This document shows positions 34,897-44,935 of a DNA stretch of 64,000 bases, piece by piece. The notes under the pieces were generated by a model. It searched no databases, was not told the origin of the DNA, and was given only the letters and a program-made list of their open reading frames with translations. The number at the start of each line of letters is the position of its first letter. Position 1 is the first letter of the stretch. Where the stretch lies: positions 1 to 64,000 of the forward strand of contig JBAWXZ010000001.1 in assembly GCA_037143795.1 (NCBI GenBank), read 5' to 3'. Source of the stretch: Firm-13 sp037143795. Its GTDB lineage: Bacteria; Bacillota; Clostridia; Saccharofermentanales; Saccharofermentanaceae. The position numbers and the translations under genes were made by a program.

Positions 34897-36630
34897 ATGG
34901 ATTTTAAATCAGAGGTTGCACTTTTACTTTCAAACGCAACCGGTCTTACCAGGGATGCAGTATATTCTGCTATAGAAATTCCGCCGCAGCGTGAGCTCGG
35001 CGACTATGCTTTTCCTTGTTTTCTTCTATCAAAGACTCTTCGTAAAGCGCCGCCTGTTATTGCAAAGGAACTTTCAGCGGATCCCGCACTTACTGCCGAA
35101 TGGATTGAGAAGGTCCAGGCTGCAGGCGGTTATGTGAATATTTATATTGATCACGGCCAGTTTTCGAAAGTCATCCTGACGGACCTCCTTTCGAAAGGCA
35201 GGGATTTCGGCAAGACAGATGAAGGCGCAGGGAAAACGGTAATCGTTGAATACTCCTCTCCCAATATTGCCAAACCATTTCATGTCGGACATGCGTTTAC
35301 AACGGTTCTGGGACATTCGCTTTCAAGGATTTATGAGACCCTTGGATACAAGGTTGTCCGTATGAACCACCTTGGCGATTATGGTACGCAATTCGGAAAA
35401 CTGATCACTGCGTTCCGCCTGTGGGGGGATGAGACAGCCCTTCGTGAGACCCCTATTAAGGAACTGCTGCGAATTTATGTCAAATTCCATGAGGAAGAGA
35501 AGATTCATCCTGAACTGACTCAGGATGCACGGGATAATTTTAAGCGCCTTGAGTCCGGTGCAGAGGAAGAGACGGCACTTTGGTCCGCATTCAGGGAATT
35601 GTCGCTCAAAGAATTCGCTATAATCTATGACCGGCTGGGTGTACAGTTTGATAACTACAATGGAGAAAGTTTCTACAGTGACAGGATTCCGGCAGTTGTA
35701 GACATGCTTACATCCAAAGGTCTTCTAATCGACAGCGAAGGCGCCAAAGTTGTCATGCTGGATGAATACAAGGCTCCCCCGTGTATAATTCTAAAATCGG
35801 ACGGGACAACAATATATGCTTCGAGGGATATCGCATCCGTTCTATACCGATGGGATACGTATCATTTTTACAAAAATATATATGTTGTCGGATCTCCGCA
35901 GGCCCTTCATTTCAAGCAGGTATTCTCCGTTCTGGATAAAGCCGGCTATGAATGTGCCAGGGATTGCGTGCACGTCGGTTTTGGTCTGGTTAAGTTTGCT
36001 GATATGAAGTTCTCAACACGCGAAGGCAATATTGTCGTTCTGGATGATCTCCTCAATGAAAGTATTGCCAAGACGTATGAAATTATTAAGGCAAATGCGC
36101 TCACCCGAAACACTGAAATATCGGAGGAAGAAATCAGGGATATTTCCGTCAAGGTCGGCATTGGTTCTGTTATTTATACATATGTCAAATCGGGCAGGGA
36201 GCGCGATATTATATTCTCATGGGAAGAGATGCTTGATTTCGAAGGAGATACCGCGGCATATCTAATTTATACCTATGCACGAACGCGTTCAATTTTGAGA
36301 AAAGCAGCCGATCTTGGTATCGTTTCTGCAGCGGCGGGGGAGGATTGCCTGTCTCTGCTGTCTTCTGAAGATGAATATGAAGTAGCCAGGCTGATCTGTG
36401 ATTTTCCTGATGCCATCAAAAAGGCACAGAACAGTAATGAACCATTTATGGTCGCTCGCCAGACAAGCCAGATTGCCCGTGCATTCAACCGTTTTTATAA
36501 CAATTCGTCCATTCTGTCAGGAACGGACGAACATCAGAAACGTGCCAGGCTGGGCTTGTGTGAAGCTGTCTGTACGGTTATATCAATTGGGACAAACCTT
36601 CTTGGCATTTCTGTTGTTGAACGCATGTGA
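34897..36630 (+). CDS. argS: Arginyl-tRNA synthetase
   Basis: Class I synthetase of 577 residues. The N-terminal Add1-like domain (about 1-110) is followed by the catalytic domain with the HIGH signature as HVGH (PNIAKPFHVGHAF), a KMSKS-region equivalent in MKFSTREGN, and a C-terminal helical anticodon domain ending in SVVERM as is usual. CGGAGGC precedes the ATG by 8 bases. The peptidase gene follows after 30 bases. Confidence 0.95.
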   Translation: MDFKSEVALLLSNATGLTRDAVYSAIEIPPQRELGDYAFPCFLLSKTLRKAPPVIAKELSADPALTAEWIEKVQAAGGYVNIYIDHGQFSKVILTDLLSKGRDFGKTDEGAGKTVIVEYSSPNIAKPFHVGHAFTTVLGHSLSRIYETLGYKVVRMNHLGDYGTQFGKLITAFRLWGDETALRETPIKELLRIYVKFHEEEKIHPELTQDARDNFKRLESGAEEETALWSAFRELSLKEFAIIYDRLGVQFDNYNGESFYSDRIPAVVDMLTSKGLLIDSEGAKVVMLDEYKAPPCIILKSDGTTIYASRDIASVLYRWDTYHFYKNIYVVGSPQALHFKQVFSVLDKAGYECARDCVHVGFGLVKFADMKFSTREGNIVVLDDLLNESIAKTYEIIKANALTRNTEISEEEIRDISVKVGIGSVIYTYVKSGRERDIIFSWEEMLDFEGDTAAYLIYTYARTRSILRKAADLGIVSAAAGEDCLSLLSSEDEYEVARLICDFPDAIKKAQNSNEPFMVARQTSQIARAFNRFYNNSSILSGTDEHQKRARLGLCEAVCTVISIGTNLLGISVVERM

Positions 36631-36660
36631 TGCTTTTTAGAGAAATGGATGTGACTTGAT

Positions 36661-38349
36661 ATGGATATGCCGGATTTTGAAAATCTGATATACGAAAGAC
36701 CTTCCCTTGATGCATTCCGTGAATGTGTCCTGCGTGTGCGCCTTCGTATTATGACAGCGCACACTACGTCCGTTGTAGAGTCGGCTCTTGCTGAATTTCA
36801 AAAAGAGCTGAGCCGGTTTGAGACAAATTCAGCTTTGTGTCAGATTCATCATGACTTGAATACATTGGATGCGTTTTTTTTGGAAGAGCTTGCTTTTTTT
36901 GAAGAAGCGCAGGCCGTAGTATCTGAGCTTTCCTCCGGTTTATATTCCCTGCTGCTGAGTTCTACAATATCAGAAGAAATTAAAGAGCGGCTGGGACCGA
37001 TGATTTTTCGCAAGGCACAAAATCGAAAAGATACAATATCAAGTGAAATCGTTCCGGACCTGGCAGATGAAACAGCCCTGTCAAATGAGTATAGCCAGAT
37101 CCTGTCTGAATCAAGCATAGTTTTTGGAGGCAGTGAATACTCGCTGTCCATGATGGAACCCTTTCTGGAATCTACTGACCGTGAAGTAAGAAAGCTGGCA
37201 CATCTGGCTGTTTCTGAATATTTTGCGTCACAGAAAGACCGTTTTGATAAGATATTTGACAGGATGGTTTCCCTTAGGACTAATATGGCCAGGAAGCTTT
37301 CCTACCCTGATTTTGTATCCCTTGGGTATAAGAGAATGGAGCGGTATGACTACACGCCGGAGATGGTCGAGAACTTTCGTAATTTTGTTGTGAAATACAT
37401 CGTTCCTGTAACGGTAGAGATCCGTCGTCTCCAGAAAGTGCGGTTGGAGGTCGAGGATCTTAAGTATTATGATCTTCCAAACCTCTTTGCTGCAGGGAAT
37501 CCCAAGCCGGCTATTTCAGCTGACGAACTTCCGGGCGCCGCTTCCCTCATGTTTCGGAAGATTTTCGAAAAGGACCCGAGTTTCTATGATGTTCTGGAGG
37601 TTCATGGTTTTACCGACCTTGATGCCAGAAAAGCAAAATCAACCGGCGGTTATTGTGAAACGCTGCTTGATTATGGAATTCCGTTCATTTTTATGAATGC
37701 CAATGGTTTGGCCGATGATGTTGCTACGCTGATTCATGAGTCGGGACATGCTTATGCAGCGATTCGCAGTGTGGGAAGTTCACCTTTTGTCGAATGCCTT
37801 TCTCCAACGCTGGAGACATGTGAAATTCATTCAACGGCAATGGAATATCTTGCCTATCCGTATCTCGAGTATTTTTTCGGTAACAGGGCAGATGCTTACC
37901 GGCAGCTTCATATGACGCAGTCCCTATTGTTTTTACCATATGGATGCATGGTTGACGAGTTTCAGCACTGCGTTTATGAGAATCCAAAACTTTCTTCAGA
38001 GGAACGCCATACAGTATGGCATATGCTGGAGAACAAGTACCAGCCTTATCTGGATTATGACGGTGTTGATTTTTATGAAAAGGGCGGAGCGTGGCAGAAA
38101 AAAGGTCATATATTCACTGATCCCTTTTACTACATCGATTATTGCCTTGCCCAGGTTGTTGCTCTGCAGATCTGGGATATGTCCCGTACCAATCCTCAAA
38201 AGGCCCTTCGCGTCTATGATCAGCTTTGTATGGAGGGCGGTAATGGAACCTTCCTCGAACTTTTGGATAAAGCAGGACTCTCTTCGCCGTTCAGCAAGGA
38301 TGTTCTTAAACGTGTCGCATATCGTTCCTGCGACTATTTGAACCTATGA
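36661..38349 (+). CDS. M3-family oligoendopeptidase (PepF-like)
   Basis: A 562-residue zinc metallopeptidase that degrades short peptides in the cytoplasm. The zinc-binding HESGH (in LIHESGHAYA) is followed about 27 residues later by ETCEIHSTAMEYL, supplying the third ligand Glu. No signal peptide. The stop overlaps the next start (ATGA), linking it to the methyltransferase gene. Confidence 0.9.
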   Translation: MDMPDFENLIYERPSLDAFRECVLRVRLRIMTAHTTSVVESALAEFQKELSRFETNSALCQIHHDLNTLDAFFLEELAFFEEAQAVVSELSSGLYSLLLSSTISEEIKERLGPMIFRKAQNRKDTISSEIVPDLADETALSNEYSQILSESSIVFGGSEYSLSMMEPFLESTDREVRKLAHLAVSEYFASQKDRFDKIFDRMVSLRTNMARKLSYPDFVSLGYKRMERYDYTPEMVENFRNFVVKYIVPVTVEIRRLQKVRLEVEDLKYYDLPNLFAAGNPKPAISADELPGAASLMFRKIFEKDPSFYDVLEVHGFTDLDARKAKSTGGYCETLLDYGIPFIFMNANGLADDVATLIHESGHAYAAIRSVGSSPFVECLSPTLETCEIHSTAMEYLAYPYLEYFFGNRADAYRQLHMTQSLLFLPYGCMVDEFQHCVYENPKLSSEERHTVWHMLENKYQPYLDYDGVDFYEKGGAWQKKGHIFTDPFYYIDYCLAQVVALQIWDMSRTNPQKALRVYDQLCMEGGNGTFLELLDKAGLSSPFSKDVLKRVAYRSCDYLNL

Positions 38350-39800
38350 AACTGCCTGAAGCGTTTGTTAAACGCATGAATGAATATTTTTTAATCCACC
38401 CGGAACTGAACCGTGAAGACTTCTATTCAAGTTTTGATAAGGAACCGCGACGCGGAATCCGCTTTAACCGCCTCAAGGTAAACCAAAGGGACACGGAAAA
38501 TCTTTTAAAGTCTCTTGGACAGGAATCCGAGCCTGTTTCCTGGTGCCGCGACGGATATTATGTGACGGAATTATCCTCAGGGAAAGACGCCTACTACCAT
38601 GCAGGCGTTTACTATATCCAGGAACCGAGCGCAATGCTGCCTGCTGAAATACTTGGAACACAGCCGGGTGAAAAAATTCTTGATCTTTGTGCGGCGCCGG
38701 GCGGAAAAGCAACGAGAATCGGCGCGGACCTTTGCGGCAGCGGCCTTCTTGTGGCAAATGAGATTTCGGAAGAACGGTCCCGTGCACTCCTGCGGAATAT
38801 TGAACTTTTCGGCATTGAAAACGTAGTTATTACCAATGAAACGCCGATTAAGCTTGAAAAGCGATTCGCTTCATTTTTCGATCGGATTCTTATAGATGCA
38901 CCTTGTTCAGGGGAAGGGATGTTCCGCCGTGACAGGAATGCTGTAAGAAGTTGGGAGCGTTATGGTCCTTCTACCTGTGAAGTTATGCAGCGTGAAATTC
39001 TGTCATCCGCGCACTGCATGCTGGCACCGGGTGGTCACATTGTTTATTCAACATGTACATTCGGTACAAGTGAAAATGAAGATATGATTGACTGGTTTCT
39101 TAAGGAACATCCCGAATATGAAGTTGTATCACATCCGGATACGAAAGGTGTTTCATTTTCCCGCGGAAAGCTGTTCGAAGGATCCATGCGGATTTGGCCG
39201 CAGTCAGGGTGGGGAGACGGACATTTCTGTGTCCATCTGAAAAAATCCTTGCAGGCCTCCATATACGAAAATGAACATATCAATCGCAGGATCAACCGTC
39301 AGGATCCTGCGAAACTATATTCAACACGTTCTGCCAGGGATTCGTTTTTTGCAAGTGTAAAAGAACTGCTCACACCAGATGCCTATGAGGATTATTACAA
39401 TAAATCACAGGAACAATTTGTACTTCAGGGTGAAAAAGTACACCTGATTCCTGTAGCGCAATCTTTGTTTGACGGTTTGAAGGTCGTCAAAATGGGAGCC
39501 TTTCCCGGTGAAGTCCGTTCAATGGCGAAAGGGTGGGTCTTTGTTCCGTCACATGCTTTTGCCCTTGCACTTTCCAGGGAAAAGATGAAAGAAAATCATA
39601 TATTTTCGCTTTCCCGTGATGACCAGCGTCTGCTCCGGTATCTTCACGGCGAAACACTGCTGCTGTCTCCTGAAGAAAGCCTGCTGCTTTCTCAAAATGC
39701 ATACATCTTACTGCTCGTTGATTCTTTTCCCATCGGATGGGGTAAAAGCAATGGCTGTACGATCAAAAATCTGTACCCGAAAGCCTGGCGGCTGCAATAA
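38346..39800 (+). CDS. rRNA cytosine-C5 methyltransferase (RsmF/YebU-like)
   Basis: A 484-residue SAM-dependent m5C methyltransferase of the NOL1/NOP2/Sun family. SAM-binding LDLCAAPGGKATRI, catalytic IDAPCSGEGMFRR and the second cysteine motif YSTCTFGTSENE are all present (about 110-240). The C-terminal half resembles the RNA-binding and PUA-like part of RsmF. Likely modifies 16S rRNA; which cytosine cannot be told. Overlaps the peptidase gene by 4 bases. Confidence 0.88.
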   Translation: MKLPEAFVKRMNEYFLIHPELNREDFYSSFDKEPRRGIRFNRLKVNQRDTENLLKSLGQESEPVSWCRDGYYVTELSSGKDAYYHAGVYYIQEPSAMLPAEILGTQPGEKILDLCAAPGGKATRIGADLCGSGLLVANEISEERSRALLRNIELFGIENVVITNETPIKLEKRFASFFDRILIDAPCSGEGMFRRDRNAVRSWERYGPSTCEVMQREILSSAHCMLAPGGHIVYSTCTFGTSENEDMIDWFLKEHPEYEVVSHPDTKGVSFSRGKLFEGSMRIWPQSGWGDGHFCVHLKKSLQASIYENEHINRRINRQDPAKLYSTRSARDSFFASVKELLTPDAYEDYYNKSQEQFVLQGEKVHLIPVAQSLFDGLKVVKMGAFPGEVRSMAKGWVFVPSHAFALALSREKMKENHIFSLSRDDQRLLRYLHGETLLLSPEESLLLSQNAYILLLVDSFPIGWGKSNGCTIKNLYPKAWRLQ

Positions 39801-39810
39801 GGAGAGATTA

Positions 39811-40419
39811 ATGGAAAAGACACAGACAAGTATCCCCTTTGTGGTGGCAACCAAAAATCAGGATAAGATCCTTGAGATACGAGAAATCCTGAAGGATCTT
39901 CCTTTTGAAATTATCACCATGACAGATGCCGGATGTGACGATGATATTGAAGAGGACGGTGCGACATTTCGTGAAAACGCCCTTAAAAAAGCAATTGGCG
40001 TCCATAACCGGATCGGCGGATACGTAATGGCGGATGACTCAGGCCTTTCAATAGATGCCTTAGGCGGCGCCCCCGGCATCTATTCAGCCCGTTTTCACGG
40101 AAAGGAATCCGGTTATCCGGAAAAAATCCAGGCATTATGGGATCTTCTGTCCAATGTCCCACCCGAGAAGCGCACCGCGCATTTTATCTGCGCCATTGCA
40201 GTCGTCCGGCCTGATGGAAGTTCGTTTACGGTGCAGGAAAGTATGGATGGTATTTTGTATGACAAAATGTTGGGTGATAATGGATTCGGGTATGACCCGG
40301 TCTTTTTTCTGCCCGAAAAAGGTGTAACGGCAGCCCAGCTCACCCCCGAGGAAAAGCATGCGCTCAGTCACCGGGGGAAAGCACTCCGTGCTATGCTTGC
40401 GCAACTTCGCAACACATGA
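39811..40419 (+). CDS. rdgB: RdgB/HAM1 non-canonical purine NTP pyrophosphatase
   Basis: A 202-residue enzyme that hydrolyses dITP, XTP and similar damaged nucleotides. FVVATKNQDKILEI, the DDSGLSIDALGGAPGIYSAR catalytic region, GDNGFGYDPVFF and the terminal LSHRGKAL are diagnostic. ATG at 39811 follows AAGGAGA by 5 bases, 10 bases after the methyltransferase stop. Confidence 0.95.
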   Translation: MEKTQTSIPFVVATKNQDKILEIREILKDLPFEIITMTDAGCDDDIEEDGATFRENALKKAIGVHNRIGGYVMADDSGLSIDALGGAPGIYSARFHGKESGYPEKIQALWDLLSNVPPEKRTAHFICAIAVVRPDGSSFTVQESMDGILYDKMLGDNGFGYDPVFFLPEKGVTAAQLTPEEKHALSHRGKALRAMLAQLRNT

Positions 40420-40518
40420 TATAGTGTCAGCTAGGCACAGTTGTTCTTCCGCGACGGACACTTGCTCTTCATACGGAGATCAGGTGTTTTTTGTTCCGAG
40501 GATTTGTGGAGGCTGAAA

Positions 40519-40962
40519 ATGGCACAAAGTAACGATTACTTTCTGGTTAAAGCTTCTGTTTTACCTGAAGTGTTTGTAAAAGTTATGGAAGTGAAACGTC
40601 TGTTGAATTCCGGTAAATCCCGGTCTGTCAATGAGGCTGTCCAACGCGTCGGGCTCTCCCGAAGCGCCTATTACAAATATAAGGAAGCGGTAATGCCCTT
40701 TTATGAGACAAGCAAGGGAAAGCTGGTAACTCTGATTATTGCTGTTGAGAATTTTCCTGGAATTTTATCAGGAATCATACAATGCATCGCTTTTGCGAAG
40801 GGCAATATACTCACGATTAATCAGAATATACCGATCAATGGCCTGGCTGATGTCTCTATCTCAATGGAGACGGACATGATGATTAAGTCCATTGATTTAC
40901 TGCTCGCTGATGTCGGAAAAATTCCGGGCGTACGATCCTGCCGGATTCTTGCACGGGAATAA
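40519..40962 (+). CDS. ACT-domain regulatory protein (PheB family)
   Basis: A 147-residue protein: an N-terminal helix-turn-helix-like segment (about 20-55, including RSVNEAVQRVGLSRSAYYKY) and an ACT domain (about 70-145, TLIIAVENFPGILSGIIQC). PheB-type proteins are commonly encoded just upstream of homoserine dehydrogenase, as here, and probably sense an amino acid to regulate threonine/methionine synthesis. ATG chosen with GTGGAGG 7 bases upstream. Confidence 0.85.
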   Translation: MAQSNDYFLVKASVLPEVFVKVMEVKRLLNSGKSRSVNEAVQRVGLSRSAYYKYKEAVMPFYETSKGKLVTLIIAVENFPGILSGIIQCIAFAKGNILTINQNIPINGLADVSISMETDMMIKSIDLLLADVGKIPGVRSCRILARE

Positions 40963-40999
40963 TAATAAATAATCACAGTGATTTTGGGGAGGCGTATAT

Positions 41000-42232
41000 A
41001 TGATACATGTTGCTATTTTGGGATTTGGAGTAGTGGGATCGGGAGTTGCTGAAGTAATTGCCATGAACGAACGGCAGCTTGAAAAGCATTTGGGAGAAGA
41101 GATTCACGTAAAGAAGATTCTTGATGTGCGCGATTTTCCGGATAGCCAATTTGCAGCGCTTTTCACGAAAAATGCCGCTGATGTTTTTGAAGATCCGGAG
41201 ATCTCCGTTGTCGCAGAGACAATCGGAGGCGCATCGATAGCATATGAATTCACAAAACGCGCACTGGCTGCAGGCAAGTCTGTTGTTACATCCAATAAAG
41301 AACTTGTATCAAAACATGGTGTTGAACTGATGCAGCTCGCCAGTAAAAATCACTGTATATATCTGTTCGAAGCATCGGTCGGCGGAGGAATCCCGATTAT
41401 TCGACCGCTGCACCGCTGCCTTGCTGCTAACCGTATATCAAAGGTAGCCGGCATAATTAACGGAACAACGAATTATATTCTCACACAAATGGCAGAGAGC
41501 GGTGCTGATTTTAATACAGCACTATCCGAAGCCCAGGTAAAAGGATACGCCGAGCAGAATCCAAGCTCTGACATCGAAGGTATTGATGCTGCCAGGAAGA
41601 TCTCAATCCTTGCAAGTATAATCCTTAACGGAGCTTATGTTGACTCAACACTAATCCATACAGAGGGGATATCACAGGTTTCCCAGGAAGATATTTCTTA
41701 TGCCAAATATTTGAATGGAAAAGTAAAGCTTCTTGCAATTTTTCGTCATCCGTCAGGCAAAGAGAATAGTGCGATTGTAGCCCCCCATATTGTGTCATGC
41801 GACGAACCCCTCTCTGTGGCAGGCGGTGTATTCAACGCAATCATGGTCAAGGGAAATGCCCTGGGAGATGTTATGTTCTATGGACAGGGAGCAGGGAAAA
41901 TGGCGACAGCATCGGCTGTTGTCGGCGATATACTGGATGCTGCCCTTCATCACGATCGGTCCGCCCACATTACAACATGGTATTATGCCGAAAAACCAAT
42001 TCTTGGGGAACACGGCAAATCAACGGTCAAAGCTCTTGTCCGTGTCACACCGGAAACAACAGATTCCATAATAAGCACAGCATTTTCCGGAATACTTTTC
42101 GAACGTATTGATGGAGTTGTTGACAACGAAGCTGCATATCTGGTAGGTACAGACGGTCTTCTCACTGAAGAGATGCTGGAAGAAACCATCAAACATATCC
42201 CTGGATTTATCAGCCGCATAAGGATATATTAG
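41000..42232 (+). CDS. hom: Homoserine dehydrogenase
   Basis: Reduces aspartate semialdehyde to homoserine for threonine and methionine. The 410 residues include the NAD(P) loop ILGFGVVGSGVAEV, SNKELV, EASVGGGIPII, INGTTNYIL and a C-terminal ACT domain (about 330-410) for feedback control. GGGGAGGC precedes the ATG. It is 37 bases after the ACT regulator gene and probably in one operon with it. Confidence 0.95.
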   Translation: MIHVAILGFGVVGSGVAEVIAMNERQLEKHLGEEIHVKKILDVRDFPDSQFAALFTKNAADVFEDPEISVVAETIGGASIAYEFTKRALAAGKSVVTSNKELVSKHGVELMQLASKNHCIYLFEASVGGGIPIIRPLHRCLAANRISKVAGIINGTTNYILTQMAESGADFNTALSEAQVKGYAEQNPSSDIEGIDAARKISILASIILNGAYVDSTLIHTEGISQVSQEDISYAKYLNGKVKLLAIFRHPSGKENSAIVAPHIVSCDEPLSVAGGVFNAIMVKGNALGDVMFYGQGAGKMATASAVVGDILDAALHHDRSAHITTWYYAEKPILGEHGKSTVKALVRVTPETTDSIISTAFSGILFERIDGVVDNEAAYLVGTDGLLTEEMLEETIKHIPGFISRIRIY

Positions 42233-42535
42233 AGAAATAATGTCTCTTTCTCACTCGAACAGACAAAATGATCGCCGTACGGCGATCATTTTTAAACTAT
42301 TCGAAAGAGACATTATTTCTTGGGAAAGCGTCCTGCGGACGCTAAGGAATATAAAAAAACACGTATATGTTTTTCGCTCGGTCAGTCCTCGGATTGCTTC
42401 GCAAACCGAGTTTCTAATATTCCTCAGCGCCCAACGGGCGCCAAACAGGGAAGTAATGATGCTTTTCGAGTAGATTCCGCAGGATTGCAAAGCAATCCGA
42501 GGACCTGACCGAGCGAGAAAAGCATCATTACTTCC
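42233..42535. repeat. Cluster of nested long palindromes between hom and glnA
   Basis: The gap between two convergent genes is almost entirely inverted repeats. Outer repeat 1: 42233-42250 pairs perfectly with 42303-42320 (18 bases). Outer repeat 2: 42449-42467 pairs perfectly with 42517-42535 (19 bases). Between them are short hairpins at 42328-42342, 42388-42410 and 42427-42441, and a pairing of about 42340-42352 with 42417-42429. In addition 42370-42402 pairs with 42487-42520 almost completely, which is incompatible with the local hairpin at 42388. The two outer arms resemble each other (AATAATG..CTCTTTC / AGTAATGATGCTTTTC), suggesting a repeated mobile palindromic element of REP or MITE type, or a structured RNA. 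Confidence 0.75.
42265..42292. terminator. Bidirectional terminator for hom and glnA
   Basis: A perfect 28-base palindrome (AAAATGATCGCCGT and its complement) with A and T runs at the two ends, able to stop both converging transcripts. It lies inside the larger palindrome cluster. Confidence 0.75.
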
Positions 42536-44445
42536 TATATCTGGTTCTGGCAATACTCTGAATAACGTGTCAGGAGCTCTGTCTGCTGTGAGGACATTGA
42601 TTGCTGCAGCCTGGATAATTCACGCAGGTTTCTGGCATCTATGGCCAATCGTATTTCGGTAAACACGGATACATAATCCTGTGTATCTTTTGCGAGACGA
42701 TTCCTGATTTTGTTGATTTCCTTCCACATTGCTTCATCATAGGGATTCTGGGGATTATGATATGCAACCAGATCCCTGATCGCAGTAAGATTTTCGGGAA
42801 TGATACGCTCAGAGAGTTCCATCTGCCAGATGTCGAGCATGGCACGGGCATAGGATGCAATCAGGGCATCACTGAAGACATCACCTGCACAGAGTACTGT
42901 CATGAGATGGTCATCGTGCAGCAAAGTCCGCAGCGACTCATAAACAGTGGCAGGCGGGCTGCCGAAAAGACGGTCCCTGTCTTTGGCAGAGTAGGTGACA
43001 AAAATATCATCTTCCGATCGATAGATACGGTCTTTTTTGAGGTATTCAGACGGCTCGTCAAATCCCTTACAGAAATCCTTTTCAAGTTCCTTTTCTGATT
43101 TTCCGGATGATACGGCATATTCAATTCCATCGATCATGCATTGAAAGATTGCAGCAAGACATAAATATGTATTGGTGAGCGGATTCGGGGATCGAATTTC
43201 AAATCGCGTCCTGGTCTGATCTTCGAAATCCCGGATTAACCCCAAAAGTACCGTGCGGTTGCGGGAGGGTGTTTCAAGATCTTTTCCAAGGGATGCAACA
43301 GCATGCGTCGGTGCCTCGAACCCCGGCTGCAAGCGGCGGAAACTGTCGTTTGTTACGGAAATAAAAGGACTGATAATTGAATAGTGCTTCATAAAACCAA
43401 ATAATGCGCCCCAGCCGATCACTCCCAAATAATTCTCTTTGACATCTTTGGGGGAAAGCAGATTCACATTGCTTCCATCTTTAAGAAAGGCAATGGCATT
43501 AATATGCGTATGTTCGCCGCTTCCAATAACTCCGGGCAGCGGCTTAGCAGAGAAACTCACATCCAATCCATGCATCCGGAATACTTCTTTAATGAAAATG
43601 CGGGCAAAAAGCTCGTAATCAGAAGCCTGGACAGCTGGAGCAAACTGCCAGTCGACCTCGAGCTGTTCCATAATGTGCTGCAGATCCCCCTTGCCAGTAA
43701 GGTGAGCCTTGACGCCGCCAACTTCCTTGTGCGCCATTTCAGGCGAAAAACCATACAAATCGAGAAGGACCATGACTTCCTCCAGCGCCGTACGAACAAC
43801 ACCTTTTGTTCTTTTCCAGTATTGTTCCTTCAGGTTTTCGGAAATGGTCAGCCTGTCAGCATTGAATCTCTCGTCCGGAGAACTGACCCAGAACTCAAGT
43901 TCGGTAGCCGAAAGGAACTCAATATGATCCACGCTGTCAATTTTAAACCCGAGATTGCTGCAAAGCGAAGAGTTAGCTTCAAGCAGATGATATATTTCCT
44001 TTTTATAACGATCCACTGAACGCTTAAGAATTGAACGTGAACACACCTGATTCCCGTTATGAATCAGAAAAGACGGAATGCGCAGGGTGCCAACAGGCCT
44101 TAGCGATGCTGAATCAATATTTTCATAGTTGTAGTCAACAAACCAGAAGACACCCCTGTCAGGCTCGAAGTCCACACGGCCGTCATTCAATGCGGCAATG
44201 CCGGGCAGAACAACGGAAGAACCGTCGGTCTGAATCATATACCCGCTGATATATGCGTCAACATTACTCAGGAAGAGGCTCATGGGTATCTTCTCGTCAG
44301 TATCATTTCCGGCAAGATCTATGCCGACAAAGGATACGAAGCGGATTTCAGGGTGGCTGCCAAGTATTCGGATCAGTTCATCCGCTGTGTGTGTTTCAAC
44401 AGGCAGGGAATAGAGCAATTCCGGATAAATCTTGAAAATTGTCAT
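42535..44445 (-). CDS. glnA: Glutamine synthetase (long clostridial GSI-like form)
   Basis: ATP-dependent synthesis of glutamine from glutamate and ammonia. The 636 residues are longer than the 440-470 of ordinary GSI. Catalytic landmarks: ATELEFWV (metal Glu), MAHKEVGGVKAHL, GSGEHTHINA, NDSFRRLQPGFEAP, and FEIRSPNP for the ERxP motif. The C-terminal 150 residues form a helical extension of unknown role. AAAGG lies upstream of the ATG. The gene ends exactly at the right arm of the palindrome cluster. A GS-like enzyme with another amine substrate cannot be excluded. Confidence 0.82.
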   Translation of the reverse strand: MTIFKIYPELLYSLPVETHTADELIRILGSHPEIRFVSFVGIDLAGNDTDEKIPMSLFLSNVDAYISGYMIQTDGSSVVLPGIAALNDGRVDFEPDRGVFWFVDYNYENIDSASLRPVGTLRIPSFLIHNGNQVCSRSILKRSVDRYKKEIYHLLEANSSLCSNLGFKIDSVDHIEFLSATELEFWVSSPDERFNADRLTISENLKEQYWKRTKGVVRTALEEVMVLLDLYGFSPEMAHKEVGGVKAHLTGKGDLQHIMEQLEVDWQFAPAVQASDYELFARIFIKEVFRMHGLDVSFSAKPLPGVIGSGEHTHINAIAFLKDGSNVNLLSPKDVKENYLGVIGWGALFGFMKHYSIISPFISVTNDSFRRLQPGFEAPTHAVASLGKDLETPSRNRTVLLGLIRDFEDQTRTRFEIRSPNPLTNTYLCLAAIFQCMIDGIEYAVSSGKSEKELEKDFCKGFDEPSEYLKKDRIYRSEDDIFVTYSAKDRDRLFGSPPATVYESLRTLLHDDHLMTVLCAGDVFSDALIASYARAMLDIWQMELSERIIPENLTAIRDLVAYHNPQNPYDEAMWKEINKIRNRLAKDTQDYVSVFTEIRLAIDARNLRELSRLQQSMSSQQTELLTRYSEYCQNQI

Positions 44446-44493
44446 AATTATTCTGCCTTTCTGAATGAAAATGATACAATCTGATTATACCAT

Positions 44494-44522
44494 TTGCTGT
44501 CTTGATTATGAGGTTATATAAT
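44494..44522 (+). promoter_or_regulatory. Sigma-A promoter of the DRTGG/hydrogenase-like operon
   Basis: TTGCTG at 44494-44499, a 17-base spacer, perfect TATAAT at 44517-44522. The first start codon is 57 bases on. Confidence 0.7.
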
Positions 44523-44578
44523 AAAGGGAATTCAGTTGAGAATATTAAAAAAACTCATGCTATTTTGGGGGGGTTCCC

Positions 44579-44935
44579 ATGAAATTGAACGATTGTGCCG
44601 AGTTGCTGAAAGCTGAAGTCATTGTTCCGATCGAAGACATGGATCTTGAGATCCTTGTTGCCTGCGGTTCGGATCTGATGAGTGATGTAATGGCATTTTC
44701 CTGTGAATCAAATCAGATGATGCTTACCGGTCTTGTTAATCCGCAAACCGTACGGACAGCTGAAATGATGGATGTAAAGGTTATTCTTTTTGTCCGCGGA
44801 AAGAGACCGGATCAGGTCATGTGTGATCTTGCCGCCGAGAAGGGAATTGCACTTCTTTCGACACCGCTTCGCATGTTTACGAGCTGCGGGCTTCTTCATG
44901 AAGCAGGTGTTCGCGGGAAGGGGGAGCAATTATAG
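44579..44935 (+). CDS. DRTGG-domain protein, first copy
   Basis: A 118-residue single DRTGG domain (LKAEVIVPIEDMDLEILVACGSDLMSDV at the start, then NPQTVRTAEMMDVKVILFVRGKRP). DRTGG domains occur between CBS domains and phosphotransacetylases and are thought to bind a small ligand. GGGGGG precedes the ATG. First gene of an operon with ATPase, hydrogenase-like and PHP genes; overlaps the next gene. Confidence 0.8.
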   Translation: MKLNDCAELLKAEVIVPIEDMDLEILVACGSDLMSDVMAFSCESNQMMLTGLVNPQTVRTAEMMDVKVILFVRGKRPDQVMCDLAAEKGIALLSTPLRMFTSCGLLHEAGVRGKGEQL

